Shown here: positions 10,925 through 24,800 of the stretch, one piece after another
Position numbering within the stretch: position 1 is the stretch's first letter
Layout: every line of letters begins with the position of its first letter
DNA from: Cordia subcordata
Taxonomy: Eukaryota; Streptophyta; Magnoliopsida; Boraginales; Cordiaceae
Length of the DNA stretch: 64,000 nucleotides
Direction of reading: 5' to 3'
Assembly (NCBI GenBank): GCA_028554755.1
Contig: JAPTOF010000003.1
Span: forward strand, 30,832,001 to 30,896,000
Position numbers and translations under genes: made by a program
The notes under the pieces: model-generated
Told to the model about the DNA's origin: nothing
What the model saw: the letters and a program-made list of their open reading frames with translations, nothing else
Databases searched by the model: none

Positions 10925-11566
10925 ATGTCTTCAACAACCCACAAAACATGCGAAGATAGCACTGTCATTGATGATCAGCAGAGCCCTCCAGGGGAAAAGA
11001 CCAAACCAGTTCCTGCACAGAGCTGTGAAGATCTTCCACCAGAGTCTTTTTGGGTGGCTAAGGATGAGGAGAAAGATTGGTTCTATCAAAACGCCATCAT
11101 TCAAAGAAAAAGCTCCAGGAAGCTCAGCTTTTCTCTGAATTCGAATCATCCGAACCCATCCCTGCATCGTCCTTCATTGTCTTCTTCGAATCATAAGACG
11201 ATCAAAGCGTCGCTTATCGGTCTCCCCATGGCTCAGAAAGCCGTTTTTCCGGACGGAAATCACAGGCAAAACAAGGCCGGAATCATGTCCTTCAGAAGCC
11301 TCTCTGCGCCGGGAGGAAACCTGACAATGCAATCGACCGAGCCCACTTCTCCCCAGGTTTCTTGCCTGGGGAGGGTCGGAACGAAGAGAGAAAGGACTAA
11401 GAGAACAGGGCTATGGAGAAGCATCGCGGCTGTTCTGAGAACCAGGTTCAAAGCAACTAAGGTGGCCGGCAGCAAAGAGACCGCAAGACCAGTTGTGCCG
11501 GACAGCGTTACACCGGCCTTGGCCGATCTAAAACGGTTAAGGTCGGGGAGGCGGTCAGAGCCTTAA
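10925..11566 (+). CDS. Unrecognised basic plant protein, 213 aa
   Basis: A single uninterrupted frame starting at ATG 10925 encodes 213 residues. I do not recognise it with certainty. It is hydrophilic, has no signal peptide or membrane segment, and is rich in Ser, Pro, Arg and Lys. Its most conserved-looking parts are ESFWVAKDEEKDWFYQNA (residues 40-57), FRSLSAPGG, and VSCLGRVGTKRERTKRTGLW followed by an Arg-rich helix-like stretch. Short plant proteins with VSC-GRV-like blocks before a Lys/Arg run exist, but I cannot name the family. GC content is above the flanks and the reading frame is long for this AT-rich region, supporting coding. It faces the ferredoxin gene tail to tail. Confidence 0.7.
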   Translation: MSSTTHKTCEDSTVIDDQQSPPGEKTKPVPAQSCEDLPPESFWVAKDEEKDWFYQNAIIQRKSSRKLSFSLNSNHPNPSLHRPSLSSSNHKTIKASLIGLPMAQKAVFPDGNHRQNKAGIMSFRSLSAPGGNLTMQSTEPTSPQVSCLGRVGTKRERTKRTGLWRSIAAVLRTRFKATKVAGSKETARPVVPDSVTPALADLKRLRSGRRSEP

Positions 11567-12233
11567 GTTCTGGGCATGGTCTGGTATGGCCCTGTCCACC
11601 ATTGCAGGCATTCACAATCGCAGCTCACTGCCAATAAATTTTTGCTGCAACTACCATTTGCACTTGCCCTCGACTTCAAGTTTTCACGCATATCATTAAA
11701 TGTGCATTTCATGTTGAGCAATAAAATCTTGAAAAAATAGAAAGGGCCTGAATTTTTTGTCTCTAACATGCTAGTATCAGAATCTTGCTCTTTTATCTTT
11801 TCAAGTAAAATCATAGCGACATAGTGCATATAGTCTCTAAAAGATGGGCGAAACTGCGAAAGCACAAGTCTATAGCATTGAATATGAGCAAAAAAACACA
11901 AGTTGCACTGTATATGAGTAGGTGACACTAACATAATTCTAAGCCAGTATTTCATGCCACTTGCAAGATGCTAACTGAAGAACACAAGATTGGCAATAGG
12001 CAGAAAAGCATCTCATTTCTGAATCTAACCAGGAGAGAAACTTATTAATTCGCCGCGAAACATTACTTTATATATAGAAGAATTCGAACAAGCTTAGCTT
12101 CATCTTATGTCTTACTCTTGGAGGATCATTGAACTAGAAATAAAAACAGAATTATGGCAAACACCAAAATACAAGCATCGTTTCCCGGGCAACAATCTAT
12201 CTTCGTCGAGTTGTATATCATTTCTTGCATCGC
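11567..12233. other. Convergent 3' spacer
   Basis: A 667-base gap between two genes that point towards each other. It should hold both 3' UTRs. A CCAATAAAT polyadenylation-like signal lies near 11,630. No other gene was seen. Confidence 0.6.
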
Positions 12234-13359
<1,126 letters not shown>

Positions 13360-14496
13360 ACAAGTGTGATATGGCTTATTGTTGCTGGAGAATATGAGAC
13401 CGAAAATATCGAGAAAGCGATGGTTGATGGACCTTTGTTAGCCCTTAGCTAAAAATATGCTCATGCAGAGCAACAGAGAGTAAAGAAAAGAATGGTGGTG
13501 ACAAAAAGAAGTGTGTAGATCATTAAGATCTGTGTACTTGGTCCCATCCTCCTCTGCCGAATATTTTAACCGGTGCAACGTTGCAATCCATATTTACATA
13601 ATTTTATGTACATGAAAATTTATTACGTTTAATTATTCTTTGATTAGATATATCTTTTTTTTTTTAAAAGAATGAATCATTAAAAATAATAAATTTAATA
13701 AACAAATAATTACGAATGATAAATTTTTATATTAATAAAAATATTAATCTAATCTTAATATTATTTCTTATTTTACTCTCCTAAATTAAATAATTTATTC
13801 ACTATCATGCATTCTTCATAAACAATTATTATTCTAAAAGCACTCGTTTATCACGTACATTACATAAATTTTACTCTAATAGAATAAATAATATAACACC
13901 CGCACTACCGCCACTAGTACTACAAGTTTCAGCTTTATCGAATCCTAAAATCATGGGCGTCATGAACCCAAGCCCAGTTTGCATGTAAAGTTGGACTACT
14001 GGGTTCACGAAAGTAGCCCAACCTGCCTTTTTTGGGCCATCACTTTTGACATCCCAAAATCCATTTCTTAAGATTATTTTTAATTTACAAAGGGTGATGT
14101 TATTATAAGAACAAGATTGATTAGTTCTAAAATTTGGGATGGAATTCTCAAGCAATATGGAAAGTTATGCTATGGTTAAAGACAATTTGATTATTTTCTG
14201 GGCATAATGATATGAGAAATATATCGATAGAAAATACCTTTTAAACTTAATTTATAAACACCCTAAAAGCTCGAAAGTAAGTGATCCAATAAAACAATGA
14301 AACAATTTAGAACTTCCTTTCCCTTAAAATTTTGGAGAACAAACTAGTTAAAACCAATTTAAAAAATTTTACTTCTTAACCATTCAATATAACACGAAAT
14401 GAACTACTTGCAAAAAAAAAAAAAAAAAGGAACTATAAAGATAAAAAGAAAAAATCAATTTGGGGCTAAAAATATAAACTAAAAGTTTGACAAGCG

Positions 14497-14696
14497 AGGC
14501 CTATTTGGATTGACTTCTTTTGAGAAAAAATTATATTAAATTTACAATAATTATTTGATTTAATTTTTTTAAAAAATTAAAACATTGAAAAAAAATTCAA
14601 ATAGAATTTTTTTAAAATATCAAAAATTTCAGTTTATAAAAAAATATTTTTTTTAAATTATTAAAAAATATTTTAAAAAAAAGTCAAATCAGACTC
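14497..14696. mobile_element. PIF/Harbinger-type MITE (diverged)
   Basis: The left end GCCTATTTGGATTGACTT and right end AAAGTCAAATCAGACTC are imperfect inverted repeats of the same family as the element at 2147-2375. A TAA follows the right end; the left duplication is not clear. AT-rich and non-coding. Confidence 0.6.
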
Positions 14697-14854
14697 TAAG
14701 TGGACCCAAACCAAAAGTACACTAACTGACAACAAATGGAACTCACACGCACGCACTGACACATACGGTTCGACGATAACAAGAAGAATGATAGCAGAGT
14801 CAAAAATTCAAGACTCTGCAAAGCAAATCAGAAGCTTCCATTTTCAACTCTGTG

Positions 14855-14872
14855 ATGAAAATTGAGCAGTGA
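14855..14872 (+). promoter_or_regulatory. Five-codon upstream ORF
   Basis: ATGAAAATTGAGCAGTGA forms a minimal upstream ORF that ends eight bases before the main ATG at 14881. If it lies in the leader, it could reduce translation of the transferase. The transcription start is unknown. Confidence 0.4.
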
Positions 14873-14880
14873 GCACAGAA

Positions 14881-17800
14881 ATGGAAGTGGAAAAGGGTGT
14901 GCAGAGATGGGTAGTTAACATATCAAAGTGGAATCCATCTCCTGATTACTTCTCCTTCATCATGTCTCTTCTTCCCCACCATGAGCACCCTTTCATCACC
15001 AGGTCTGTTACAGCTTCCTTCCCACCTTTATACATGTGGATACCCAACATAAATCTTTTTGTACTTTTTGGTTTTGTGCTAAGCTTTTGCCACCTTAGTT
15101 CTAGGTTTTTTGTATTTGAAATTTTGTTAGAGTTTTAACTTTTTTTAAAGTCAAGCAAAATAATTATTACAAAAAGAACGTATCTTTTAGTTTCTTCAAG
15201 AAAACGTTTTTTTAGGAAAAAAAAAAAATCAATCCAAACCGCACATATTTCATCAAAATAGCATGTGTGTATAGATTATAATAATTTGGTTCTCTACTAC
15301 TTTGAAGGCTTAATGTGTTGGCTGACTAATATTTGAACCAAGGATGTTTAAATAGTCGTGCTTGTTTGATGTGTTTGCTGATTCCTTGAAAATTTCTTAG
15401 CTACGACCCTTTTTATCATCACCAAAATGCGTTGAATGCTTATATTATGTGTGTGAATTACTCTAGATTTGCAAGATTGGTGCCTTTAGTTGATATTTAC
15501 ATAGTGATGCAAGAGTTTTGCTTGTGATCAGCCTCTTGAAGCTGAATTAAAGTACATATGCTGCAGGTAGAGTGTAAAATAGGTGAGAAGAAATTTGTGC
15601 AAGGACTTTGATGATGTTCTGAATGATAATTTTTCAATTGATCAGGTTTGTGAAAATGGAAGATTGTAAACGGGCACTTGTTAGCAGGTTGTTGCAGTAT
15701 GCTCTGGTGCATCAAGTGTTGGGAATTCCATTTGATAAAGTAATTATCAAGCGCACACCTGAAGGAAAACCCTATCTCGTGGTAATTACATTTCCATTAG
15801 TTTACACTTCTTATGTTACTATATGGTGGATTAAGTCACCTTAGTGTTCGTAGTTGCTGTTTCGGTTGTCCCTTATAATCAATCCGGAAGCTGGCAGTGC
15901 TTCTTCTTGACCTTTTCCAAAATAATTTTCATGATTATGAGATTTCGGAAGGGAAAACAATGGCTTTTACTTCAATGATGATCTAGCATTTCTCATTCCT
16001 GCTTACATCATTCATGCTATGTCACAATCTGGTATAGTTGTGAATACTTGATCTGGAACATCATGTTATTCATGTATGGTAGGAATATGATGAGGTAAAG
16101 GCGAGAATTCCGAATTTTAACTTCAATGTTTCCCATCATGGTGATTACGTGGCAATAGCTTCTGAACCACGATGCCTAGTGGGGTTGGATATTGTTTCTT
16201 ATTTCATTCCTGAGAAACACAAGGTTGAAGAGTTCATTCAGAACTTCTCCTCATACTTCTCGCGTCTAGAATGGTATAGCATTATGAATGCTGGCTCCCC
16301 TAGTGAGATGTTAAAAGAGTTCTTCAGGTATGGTTGATTCTGTATGGCTTTCTTGACTATCTGTTCCATGTTGCTTTGTTGCATTTTAGCCCAAAAATAA
16401 TCCAGTCATGTGAAATACGTTTAAGAAGTAATTTAATATTGAGGAACTGTAGAAAACAGTGAAACTCAAGTTTCTTGCTCACAGTTTACCGTTCTTTTTC
16501 CCCACTCACGGGAAGGTGGGGAATTTTGTTGAAGAAAGATGACGAAGACCGTGTAGTCCTGTTTGTTGTGTCTGATAATAGCTTAACATACCAGGTATGA
16601 AAAATGCAACATATCGTTTGACATAAACAGGAATGAAACTAATTCAAGACCTTGGAAATATAAAGAAGTTAGAGCAGCAAGCCATCAGGCTGAAAAGCAA
16701 GTTCACCTTCTTGCTACCTAAAATAAGTCCATAATAAATAGAAGGAAAGGTTCGGATGATCAAGTTTGGAAAACTTTTGCAGATATTGGTGTCTTAAAGA
16801 AGCATTCATCAAAGCCATAGGTACTGGAGTGGGGTACAAGTTGGACTATGTTGAATTTCATCACACCAAGTGGCAGAACATATCTATCAAAGTTGACAGC
16901 GAGGAGTTGAAAGATTGGAGATTTTGGCTTCTTGAGCTCGACGAAAATCATACGGTTAGTTCTTGTTCTCATCTTTTTTCTCTATCTTTTGTGCTATCCC
17001 ATAGTCATTAACTCATCACACATTTGTGCAAAAGACCAAATAAGAAAAGGAAGAGAAAATACAAGAAGGAACTTTGCCACCACAAATGTAATTATCTGAT
17101 GTGATTAATTTCCTTGTAACTAGAAAATTGAGATGACTTGAGAAGCAGCTAGCTAGTGAGGAGAAGTGACTTCTGCTCAGCCTTTGACTCTTTGAGGAAT
17201 GTGGAATTTGATAAAGGATAATCGTTTAAGCTGTTTGATGGCAATAGTTTTTGCGACCTCCATATCTATCTCTTCCTCATGCTTGATAGTGTTGCATTAT
17301 GACAGGAAAGGAGACAATTTGTTGGTTCAGGATAGGAAGGAATATGTTTCTTCTAAATGCATACATTCTATATACCATAAGGAAGTTTGCAATATTAGGG
17401 GTGATATTCTTGATATAGCAGATGCTATCACGCATAGAATTATCAGGGGCGGGGAGTGTGGATTGATATGACAGGTACTGCAAATTTTATCTGGTACTCG
17501 ATATGTAGAAGTGTCTTCTTCACCATTAACATGGTAAGCCTCTGATTGAAGCATTTTTTACTGCCAAAGAAATAACTCATATCCTAATCAATGTTGGAGG
17601 TGACTCTAACTAGGCTTGGACCTGTGGCTATATACATGCTTTCACTGTCCGGGAAGCTAATTTGCCAAGAACCAAGACAGCCCTGGATGACACGTTCTTA
17701 TTTGTCTTTGATCATTTTCCACATTTTGACTTGAAATATCCTCTCTGGTGATATTTTTCTTGACTGTATAAGGGGTTGTGCTGGCGCATGATGCGGTAAT

Positions 17801-18105
17801 TGAAATGTTTTGTTCTTCAATCAAGCTTCACTTGCCAATTATCAGGGCAAAAAGTGTCCTGAAATTAAAATCAACGCAATCTAATCAGTATAAAATACGT
17901 GGTATTGCAGGTAGCTGTAGCAAGGGGTCATCCAAGGATGGCCACCATAAACTACAAGAAAACACTGAAATGGATCCAGTTTAGCGAGGATGAGTACCAC
18001 CTAAGCCTTCATCTTCCAGATGTAAGTTTCATATTACGAACAGTGGAAGACCTCCTACCATGCTCACAGGATACGGGTACAGCACCTGTTGTTAAAGAAG
18101 TATGA
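14881..18105 (+). CDS. 4'-phosphopantetheinyl transferase (Sfp/AcpT superfamily)
   Basis: Five exons, 14881-15002, 15646-15781, 16083-16327, 16783-16954 and 17911-18105, join in phase into 289 residues. The enzyme moves the phosphopantetheine arm of coenzyme A to a serine of carrier proteins. Superfamily motifs are present: VSHHGDYVAIA then VGLDIV with D122 as Mg2+ ligand, and YWCLKEAFIKAIGTG with E174 and K178. Plant members act on acyl carrier protein or other carriers. I recall a similar Arabidopsis gene described as mitochondrial, but no clear transit peptide is seen here. The first in-frame ATG gives MEVEKGVQRWVVNISKWNPS. In exon 5, GAT|GTAAGT is a good unused-looking donor, so an alternative C-terminus is possible. 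Confidence 0.9.
15135..15245. mobile_element. Truncated MITE in transferase intron 1
   Basis: The right end AAAAATCAATCCAAACCGCA matches the inverted terminal repeat of the GGGTTTGTTTGGATTGAC family. No matching left end was found, so it looks truncated. Confidence 0.4.
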
Positions 18106-21100
18106 GGCCTCTGAAGAACATTTTTGGGAATGTTGAAACTTGAGAAGCAGTCAGCCTTTGTGCGAGCCTAATCCTGATTAGACCATCCCTAGAGCTCTCA
18201 AGATATCATTATTGTAATTTACAGTCAACGACATGTTTGTGCTCAGCAATAACATGAACTTTTGATTTTAACTCCTATATTCCAGGCAGGCACTCTTGAT
18301 AATTGTTCTTGTCACTGGATTACTATACTGCTCTCATTTTAATGATTCTAGGTATAGGTTCAGCCTAAACGATGTGGCTACGATATTAGTAAACCCAAGT
18401 AATTACAACATTAGCATATAACTTTAGATTAACTAACTTGGCACAAGATATTATCATAGTTTGTAGTATAATTGGGACAGACATCTGCAGAAAATCGTCA
18501 AGCTATGCAGAAAGTTCAACAATCTAGCAGCTCAGAACACAAGGCAACAAGAATTGGTTTCACAGTGAAGACTCGAGAGTTTCTCCTTTCATGCATATTC
18601 GGGGTGGTAATGATGTGTGCTTGATTAGCATTTCCATATCGAGGAACAATAACGATGCTACGAATTCTCCCTGCGAAACGGCAAAATGGTGTCTAGAGTT
18701 TAAAACTTTAAATCCAGAAACAATAGCTTCAAGCATATAAAGATGGTGTTGAGAACTTCACTAGAATCAATTTCATGCCTATTTATCCACTTTTAGTCCT
18801 CTTCGTTTCCCCGCCGATCAAACCCTTGCCTCTTCCAAGCAACTACTTGAGACCTCTTCAGCTCTCGAACCACTACTATCACCACTGTGAACTTACAATC
18901 CATGGAAAAGAGAAGCCTTGCAAGTGAAAAGGGATTGAAACCATTCCAAGTAAAAATTCAGTCCTCCTAGGTCGTCTAAGTGGGAAGGAGATACAGAAAC
19001 GACAAGAGGAGATGAAAATTTTTATTTTTTTCCATTTCTTGCTAAGCAAGTGATTTCAGTTGTAACCTTGGAACTACAAAAGAATGAAGCTAGGCTAGTA
19101 TCTTATTAGTATCTATAGTTTAAGCTTTACAAATAGCCCTACTAGTAATACTACTCTTTTAACTCTTTTCCCCATGTGCAACTTGTGTTTAACATCAAAA
19201 ATAATGTAAGATAATAGCTGTTCGTTATTCAGAGTCCAAGAATCATGTATTTTGCAACTTCCTTTTCTCCAAATGTGGTAAACTGCCGCTGCAAAAGAAA
19301 AAAAAGGAAAAGTAAAGTTCAACAACTATTAGCTTGTTTGGTATTCATAGCACATATTTCCACAAGCCAAAGACTCACCCCATCCTAGTCGTTGAACCAG
19401 TGTGACCCTTTAGACATTCTCATGCCCTCTCTCCAGATCTTCACAATGAAATTGGCCACCAGGCATGTTCAAGGATGTAACTCCCCTAACATCTTAGAGA
19501 ACTCCCAGAAGATGCCAGAAATCAGTTCAAAAAAGAGGGTTGCATCCTGCCAATACTATGGAGAACAAATTGCTTCATAAGGTCACGGATCTTCAAAAGG
19601 CTTTTCCAATACCAAGCTGCATCAGAGGGGCAGTTCACATCCCAAAGGCTTTGGTTTCGCAGTCTGTATGCCTTACCCATTTGACCAAATGGTGGGGTAA
19701 TGCACAAGTATGTTCTACAGAGAATAGATGAAAATTTTCACTTGATGACATACTTGCGAACACACAAAATATAGTATCATGGTCACTTAAACAATTACCT
19801 TCAAAGGTATGTATACTGAAAGTCAGCATATAAAATGGATCATAATGACGCAATTGAGGGTGTCTTCGTACTTTTCCTTTTTCCTTTTCCATTTTTCTGT
19901 CAACAATTCAAAAGTATGTATACAAGCACACGAAATAGCATATACCATGAAGTCACCCCAGAATATGCATCTCTAACCTCTCTGCATTTGTGGTATTGTC
20001 TTATTACTGTGTTATAATTAATCAAACTTTCGTCATCTCTTGAATCAACTATAACTTGCTTTATAGGATAACTACTGCCAAATCACCAAGTCCAAGACCA
20101 TACTAAAGAATGATTGATATTCAGCTTAGTCAGAATATCTAAAAACTTATGCAACAAGCTCAGAAGTAACAAATTAACTTCTCAACCAGACTTCCAGATA
20201 TACAGACATATTGCCAGCATAACCCCTAAATTAGGCAAAGTCAAGTCCCATTAACCTCTTTGGCCACCTAGAGCAAAGTCATTTCCTGCAGAGACAATGC
20301 CAGAGGGACTCTAGAAGTATTTCATATCGGAGTACTTCCTGAGCAACAAGGAGCAAAAACATCACCTTTCCACATCCCCATAATAAACAAAGGGTGATAT
20401 ATAAGAATTTGGTGTTTTCTTTATGAGTAGAAGCAGAGTTCAACAAGTATGCTGCTCCTTTCTTCTACACTGAATCAGGACAATAAAAGTCTCAAACGAC
20501 ACGTGAACAGCCTATAAGTGCTTTTGATTTTAAAGGCATTTCTCAAGGTCCTAAATTCCCTAAAGAAACATATATGTGAGTGCATAAGACAATTTTTCAT
20601 AGTCCCATATGCCTTTTAGAAGAGAAAGGAGGATGTGGTTGTAGACAGTGAGAATTAAAAGAGGGCTAGCATTAGATACATTCATAAAAGCACAAGCTGC
20701 TACTAGTTTCAGTTTCTGAATTCATTTGATGAGCAGATAATTTCTTCACCAAATTTATAATGTGACCTTGTTGACAAAGTAAACATAATACAGACAGGGA
20801 AATTATCAAGAAGGTAAGAAAAATAAAAAAATAGAAACACAATAAGATAATGTAAATTACCCACCTTATGCATGTAAAACAACTTTTTCTCAGGCCTCTA
20901 TTACAGTTAACCTGCAATAAAGTCATAATGTAGTTGCCTCAGGACAAAGGTCAACATAAATAATAGATAAAAGGAGGATAGGCAACACTTTATTGTACTA
21001 TGCATCATATTTTGAATCAAGAACTACATAATAACAACATCGAACGATGTGAGTATAATCTCAAATACGAGTGCCATCAAGTCACAAAGTGAAAGTCTCA

Positions 21101-21812
21101 TTAGAAGTAAATTAATACATAGTCTACTAGATTTTGGTCTCACAACTAAATATCAAGGATGGCCCAAAAAAAAAATGCAAGAACACACTTACCAAGATAG
21201 TTTAGAAGATGTTCACATTTCAAGGCTCCATAATGATGATACGCCAATATATTTTTCCTTCAAGAATGATCTGTCCATCCCACAAGACATCATAATATTT
21301 CAGGCAGAGCCTAGCTCAATCATTGACAGTAATGCTCTGTGCAACTCCTAGTGGCTGAGCTCACTTGCAGCAATCACCTGTTTACAGAATATTACAATGA
21401 CTGCAAACTATATAATTAAACGCCACGCATTAGGTTAATTACTTTAAATAGATGTCCTTTATGCTCAACTGCTCCATGCAAGCAAACACAAGTTTTACGA
21501 CTGCCAACGTTTGCAAAAAGGCTCATAAAATCAACCAAAAAGAAATGCTTGCCAGTCTAGAGACACCATGGTGCATCTAATAAATAAAAATGCCATTGAA
21601 ATTTATCATGATTTTGCTACAACAGATGTCTGGAAACATAACAATGAGGACTTTCTGACAACTCTCTAGGTAAGTATACAAAAAGAATGGCCATAATTAC
21701 AATGGGCCTTTGGCCCGGAGGTATCTTAATCTACCTCTGCTCCAAATAAGAAAAATATCTTTCTCATCTAGCAGTTAAATAATCCACAAGAATGTACACT
21801 TTATTGTCACAA
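18106..21812. other. Convergent intergenic region, 3.7 kb
   Basis: Holds the 3' UTR of the transferase and of the large minus-strand gene. A LINE-like relic lies at about 19,400-19,720. The rest shows only short frames without recognisable motifs. Confidence 0.6.
19400..19720 (-). mobile_element. Decayed LINE (non-LTR retrotransposon) fragment
   Basis: On the minus strand, 19522-19707 reads WDVNCPSDAAWYWKSLLKIR and then DLMKQFVLHSIG. This resembles the segment before the zinc-binding C-terminus of plant LINE reverse transcriptases (pattern SSWVWRKLLKLRD...IGNG). After a stop codon the homology seems to go on in another frame (FWHLLGVL, compare FWHDPWHPLGVL). Frame breaks show it is inactive. 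No ends were found. Confidence 0.5.
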
Positions 21813-24800
21813 TCAAAACATATTCAACTCTGAAATGTCATCCATAGGTATGTCAAGGCCCGCAAAGTCATGGTCTTGCAAGCCATCCACATCAAAGTTA
21901 AACCAACTATTTAGATCCTGAGGCCCACCAAGGTCTGCTCCTACTCCTAGCTCATCTATTGCGTCTATATCATTCAGCGCCACATTGGCAAAGTCCACAG
22001 GTTCCTTCATATCCTTCAAAGAATCTAGAGGAACATCGCCAACTCCAACTTTTCTATTACCATTGTTGTTGATCAGTTCTGCAGTGCCACTGGCTGAAGG
22101 GTATACAGAATCTGTTGTATCCATGAATTTGTTCACATATCCACTTCCTGATGTAGAAAGCTGAGCTGTCTTCTGCTTGTGCTTTGTTTTCATCTTGCGC
22201 TCACCTTTGGAACTACCCAATGAGCGCCCAGCTTTGGCAACACCATTCCTAATTGATGTATCTTTATCCCTATCTCTCTCACTCCTCTTGCCTTTTGCAC
22301 CACCCAAAACACTGCTACCTAGATTTGATCTAAAGGCAGAACCACCACCAACATCATCAAGCAGCAGTTCCTTTTTCTTTCCTCTGTTTGATGTTGATCC
22401 TTTTTTCCCAAAAGCTTGAGCAGATTGATGACTAGAAGGTTCAAATCCATCAAGAGGATGCCGGTCACCTATACCAGCAAAGGAGCCAGCAGAACAGAAA
22501 CAATCATTAATCAACACAGTGAAACGAAAAGGATACAACTGGTCAATATATTAAAATTGAAGAAAGCATATTAAGTTTTCAACTACATCTGCCACACTCT
22601 ATTTCTACAGGGCAGGCATTTAAGTACACTCATAAAACAAAAAATAATAAAGCATTGAAGCAGAACAGCCATATCCTTCTTCAGTAATCATAACAGCAGA
22701 TAAAATTTGCAAGTTTAGCAGATTGAGAAGAAGGGGCTGTAATACTTGACAAACACTAACCATTAGCAACTGCTATACCTGTACTGGTCAAAGAATTTGT
22801 TTCATGGATGCGAGGAGGCACAGCATATATGATATCACGGAGTGCAGGCTCATTAAAGCAACTAAGTCCAGATTCCTCAAACTTCCGACATTTTGTGAGG
22901 GTTCTCTTTGCAAAAGCTAAAGCCGCCTGTTTTGACACCTTTGGCATACCAATTTTAATGGCAAGACTCCCACGTGTAGCCTGTAAAATTTTTCCAGGAT
23001 ATTTCAGCAAGTAAGCCCCAACTAAAAGACTGAGCCACTTCCTTCAGACATAGATCCCCAATAATTCATTCACAAATTCATCTCGAAGCAAAGAAAATAT
23101 GTACAGCATAAATAACTAAGGTATGGCACTTTGGTACTGTAAGGAAAGAAGGTAAACACATGAGGAAAGAATTACCAGGAGCTTTTTGTAAGCCAACTCA
23201 ACAAGTCTGTTCATCGCAACATGCTCAAGGTCCCTGAAAATATTGCTTAAAATTGACATCAAAACGAATCATGTATTAAAATGATCAGAAATGATAAAAA
23301 TAGGAGATGAAAATGAATAAGAAAGGTTTTATAATTTAAAAAGAGAAAAGAAAGAAACAGAAAATGTTTTACCGGCCATCCATATCCTGCCCGTCTTGGA
23401 TTGCTTTATGTATCTTGCCCAGGCACATCTTCTTTCTGCCAGTCTACAAGTTCCACCATAAAAATAAAAATTTGTAAATGTGGAGAGAGATGTGAAAGAA
23501 GCAGCAACAGGAAGAGCTATTTCGGTTTCCTTTTACTTCTCTTTCTTTTTTCAAGGTGGGAGGGGATGGTTTTTTTCCATGTAAATTTTTCTTTCCATTA
23601 GCTCTTTGCTGATAGATAGCGCAAATAGGATAAATGCAAGCTGAAATAGAAGTACAGAACATCATGCAAATTAAAAGAGTTAGCAGAACCACCTGTTGGG
23701 AAAGTTCCTGCTCCAGCTGGAAAATTTCTTGGTTAATCACTTCAGCCTCTTTATCATGTAAATCAGGCTGCATTGAGAAATCCAAGAGAGATTCAGAAGA
23801 GAAGAAAATAGCTAACATAACCGCAGATATCTTAGAAGGAGTTACACAACTACTATTTGCCATAGTAAACGTTGCCAGCTATTATAGAGAATGTAATTAT
23901 CATTAATACCCTAAAGACTGCTTCTCGTCATAGTAAAAGCCTAGAATTATCATTGTAACACATAAAGGGAATTACAAAGTCTGAAAGTGTGAATGAGAAA
24001 ATAGAAAGTCAAAATGAAGGGAACAAACCCTCTATTCTTATAAAAGAGGAGCATTATTCATGTTGGGATGTCTAGATAAACAAGTAACACATACCACAGT
24101 TTCAGGGAACAAGTCAACACTTTGCAGCTCTAGTAAGAGTTTGTCTTCTACTCGCATTTCCTCATATTGGCAATCATAGGAAGAAATGCAACCACTGTTT
24201 TTCTGCAGACTCTGTGATCCATCAGAATCACTTTGAGAAAGGCCAATCAATGCCTCGACACTAGAATGCACGCCTCCGCTGTCCCCTTTCATCAATTCAC
24301 CATTGCAAGGAGGACTGGGAACATTAGGGCTTCTACCGTAGGTACCATACCCATTCAAAAGGAATCCGCTTGTAGTACTATTTTTCTGCAGTTTAACACC
24401 GAGAGTTGATTGGCATTCAAGCTCCAACCTATCCCTAAATTTTCGTTCGGAATCAACACAATAATGTGTTTCATCATGTGAACTCCACAGAGTACATCTT
24501 CCCACTCCATTCTCTTCAAATTCTTCAAGATCATCTTCAATGATGAGAGCCGATAGTACTCTTTGGTAAAGTGGACTGATTTTGTCAAATAGTCTTCCTG
24601 ATTCTACTCCTGACAATAAATTAGAACTCTGAAATTGATCATCCAGCTCCACTTTAGTGGCAAAGTCCTTCTGTGCCAATCCATTTCCCATATCTTCATT
24701 TCTCTTGCCGGAAAGAGAGTCTGAAACAGAAATCTCTTCAACCACATGATCACCCTAGATTGCACGAGTAGTTCAGATATATCCAATGAAGCAGAGATAT

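Noticed and set aside
14869..14880. GTG start for the phosphopantetheinyl transferase
   Set aside because: Plant nuclear genes start at ATG; the first in-frame ATG is at 14881.
22177..22419. Plus-strand frame opposite the last exon of the large gene
   Set aside because: It is an antisense shadow of a Ser/Lys-rich exon.
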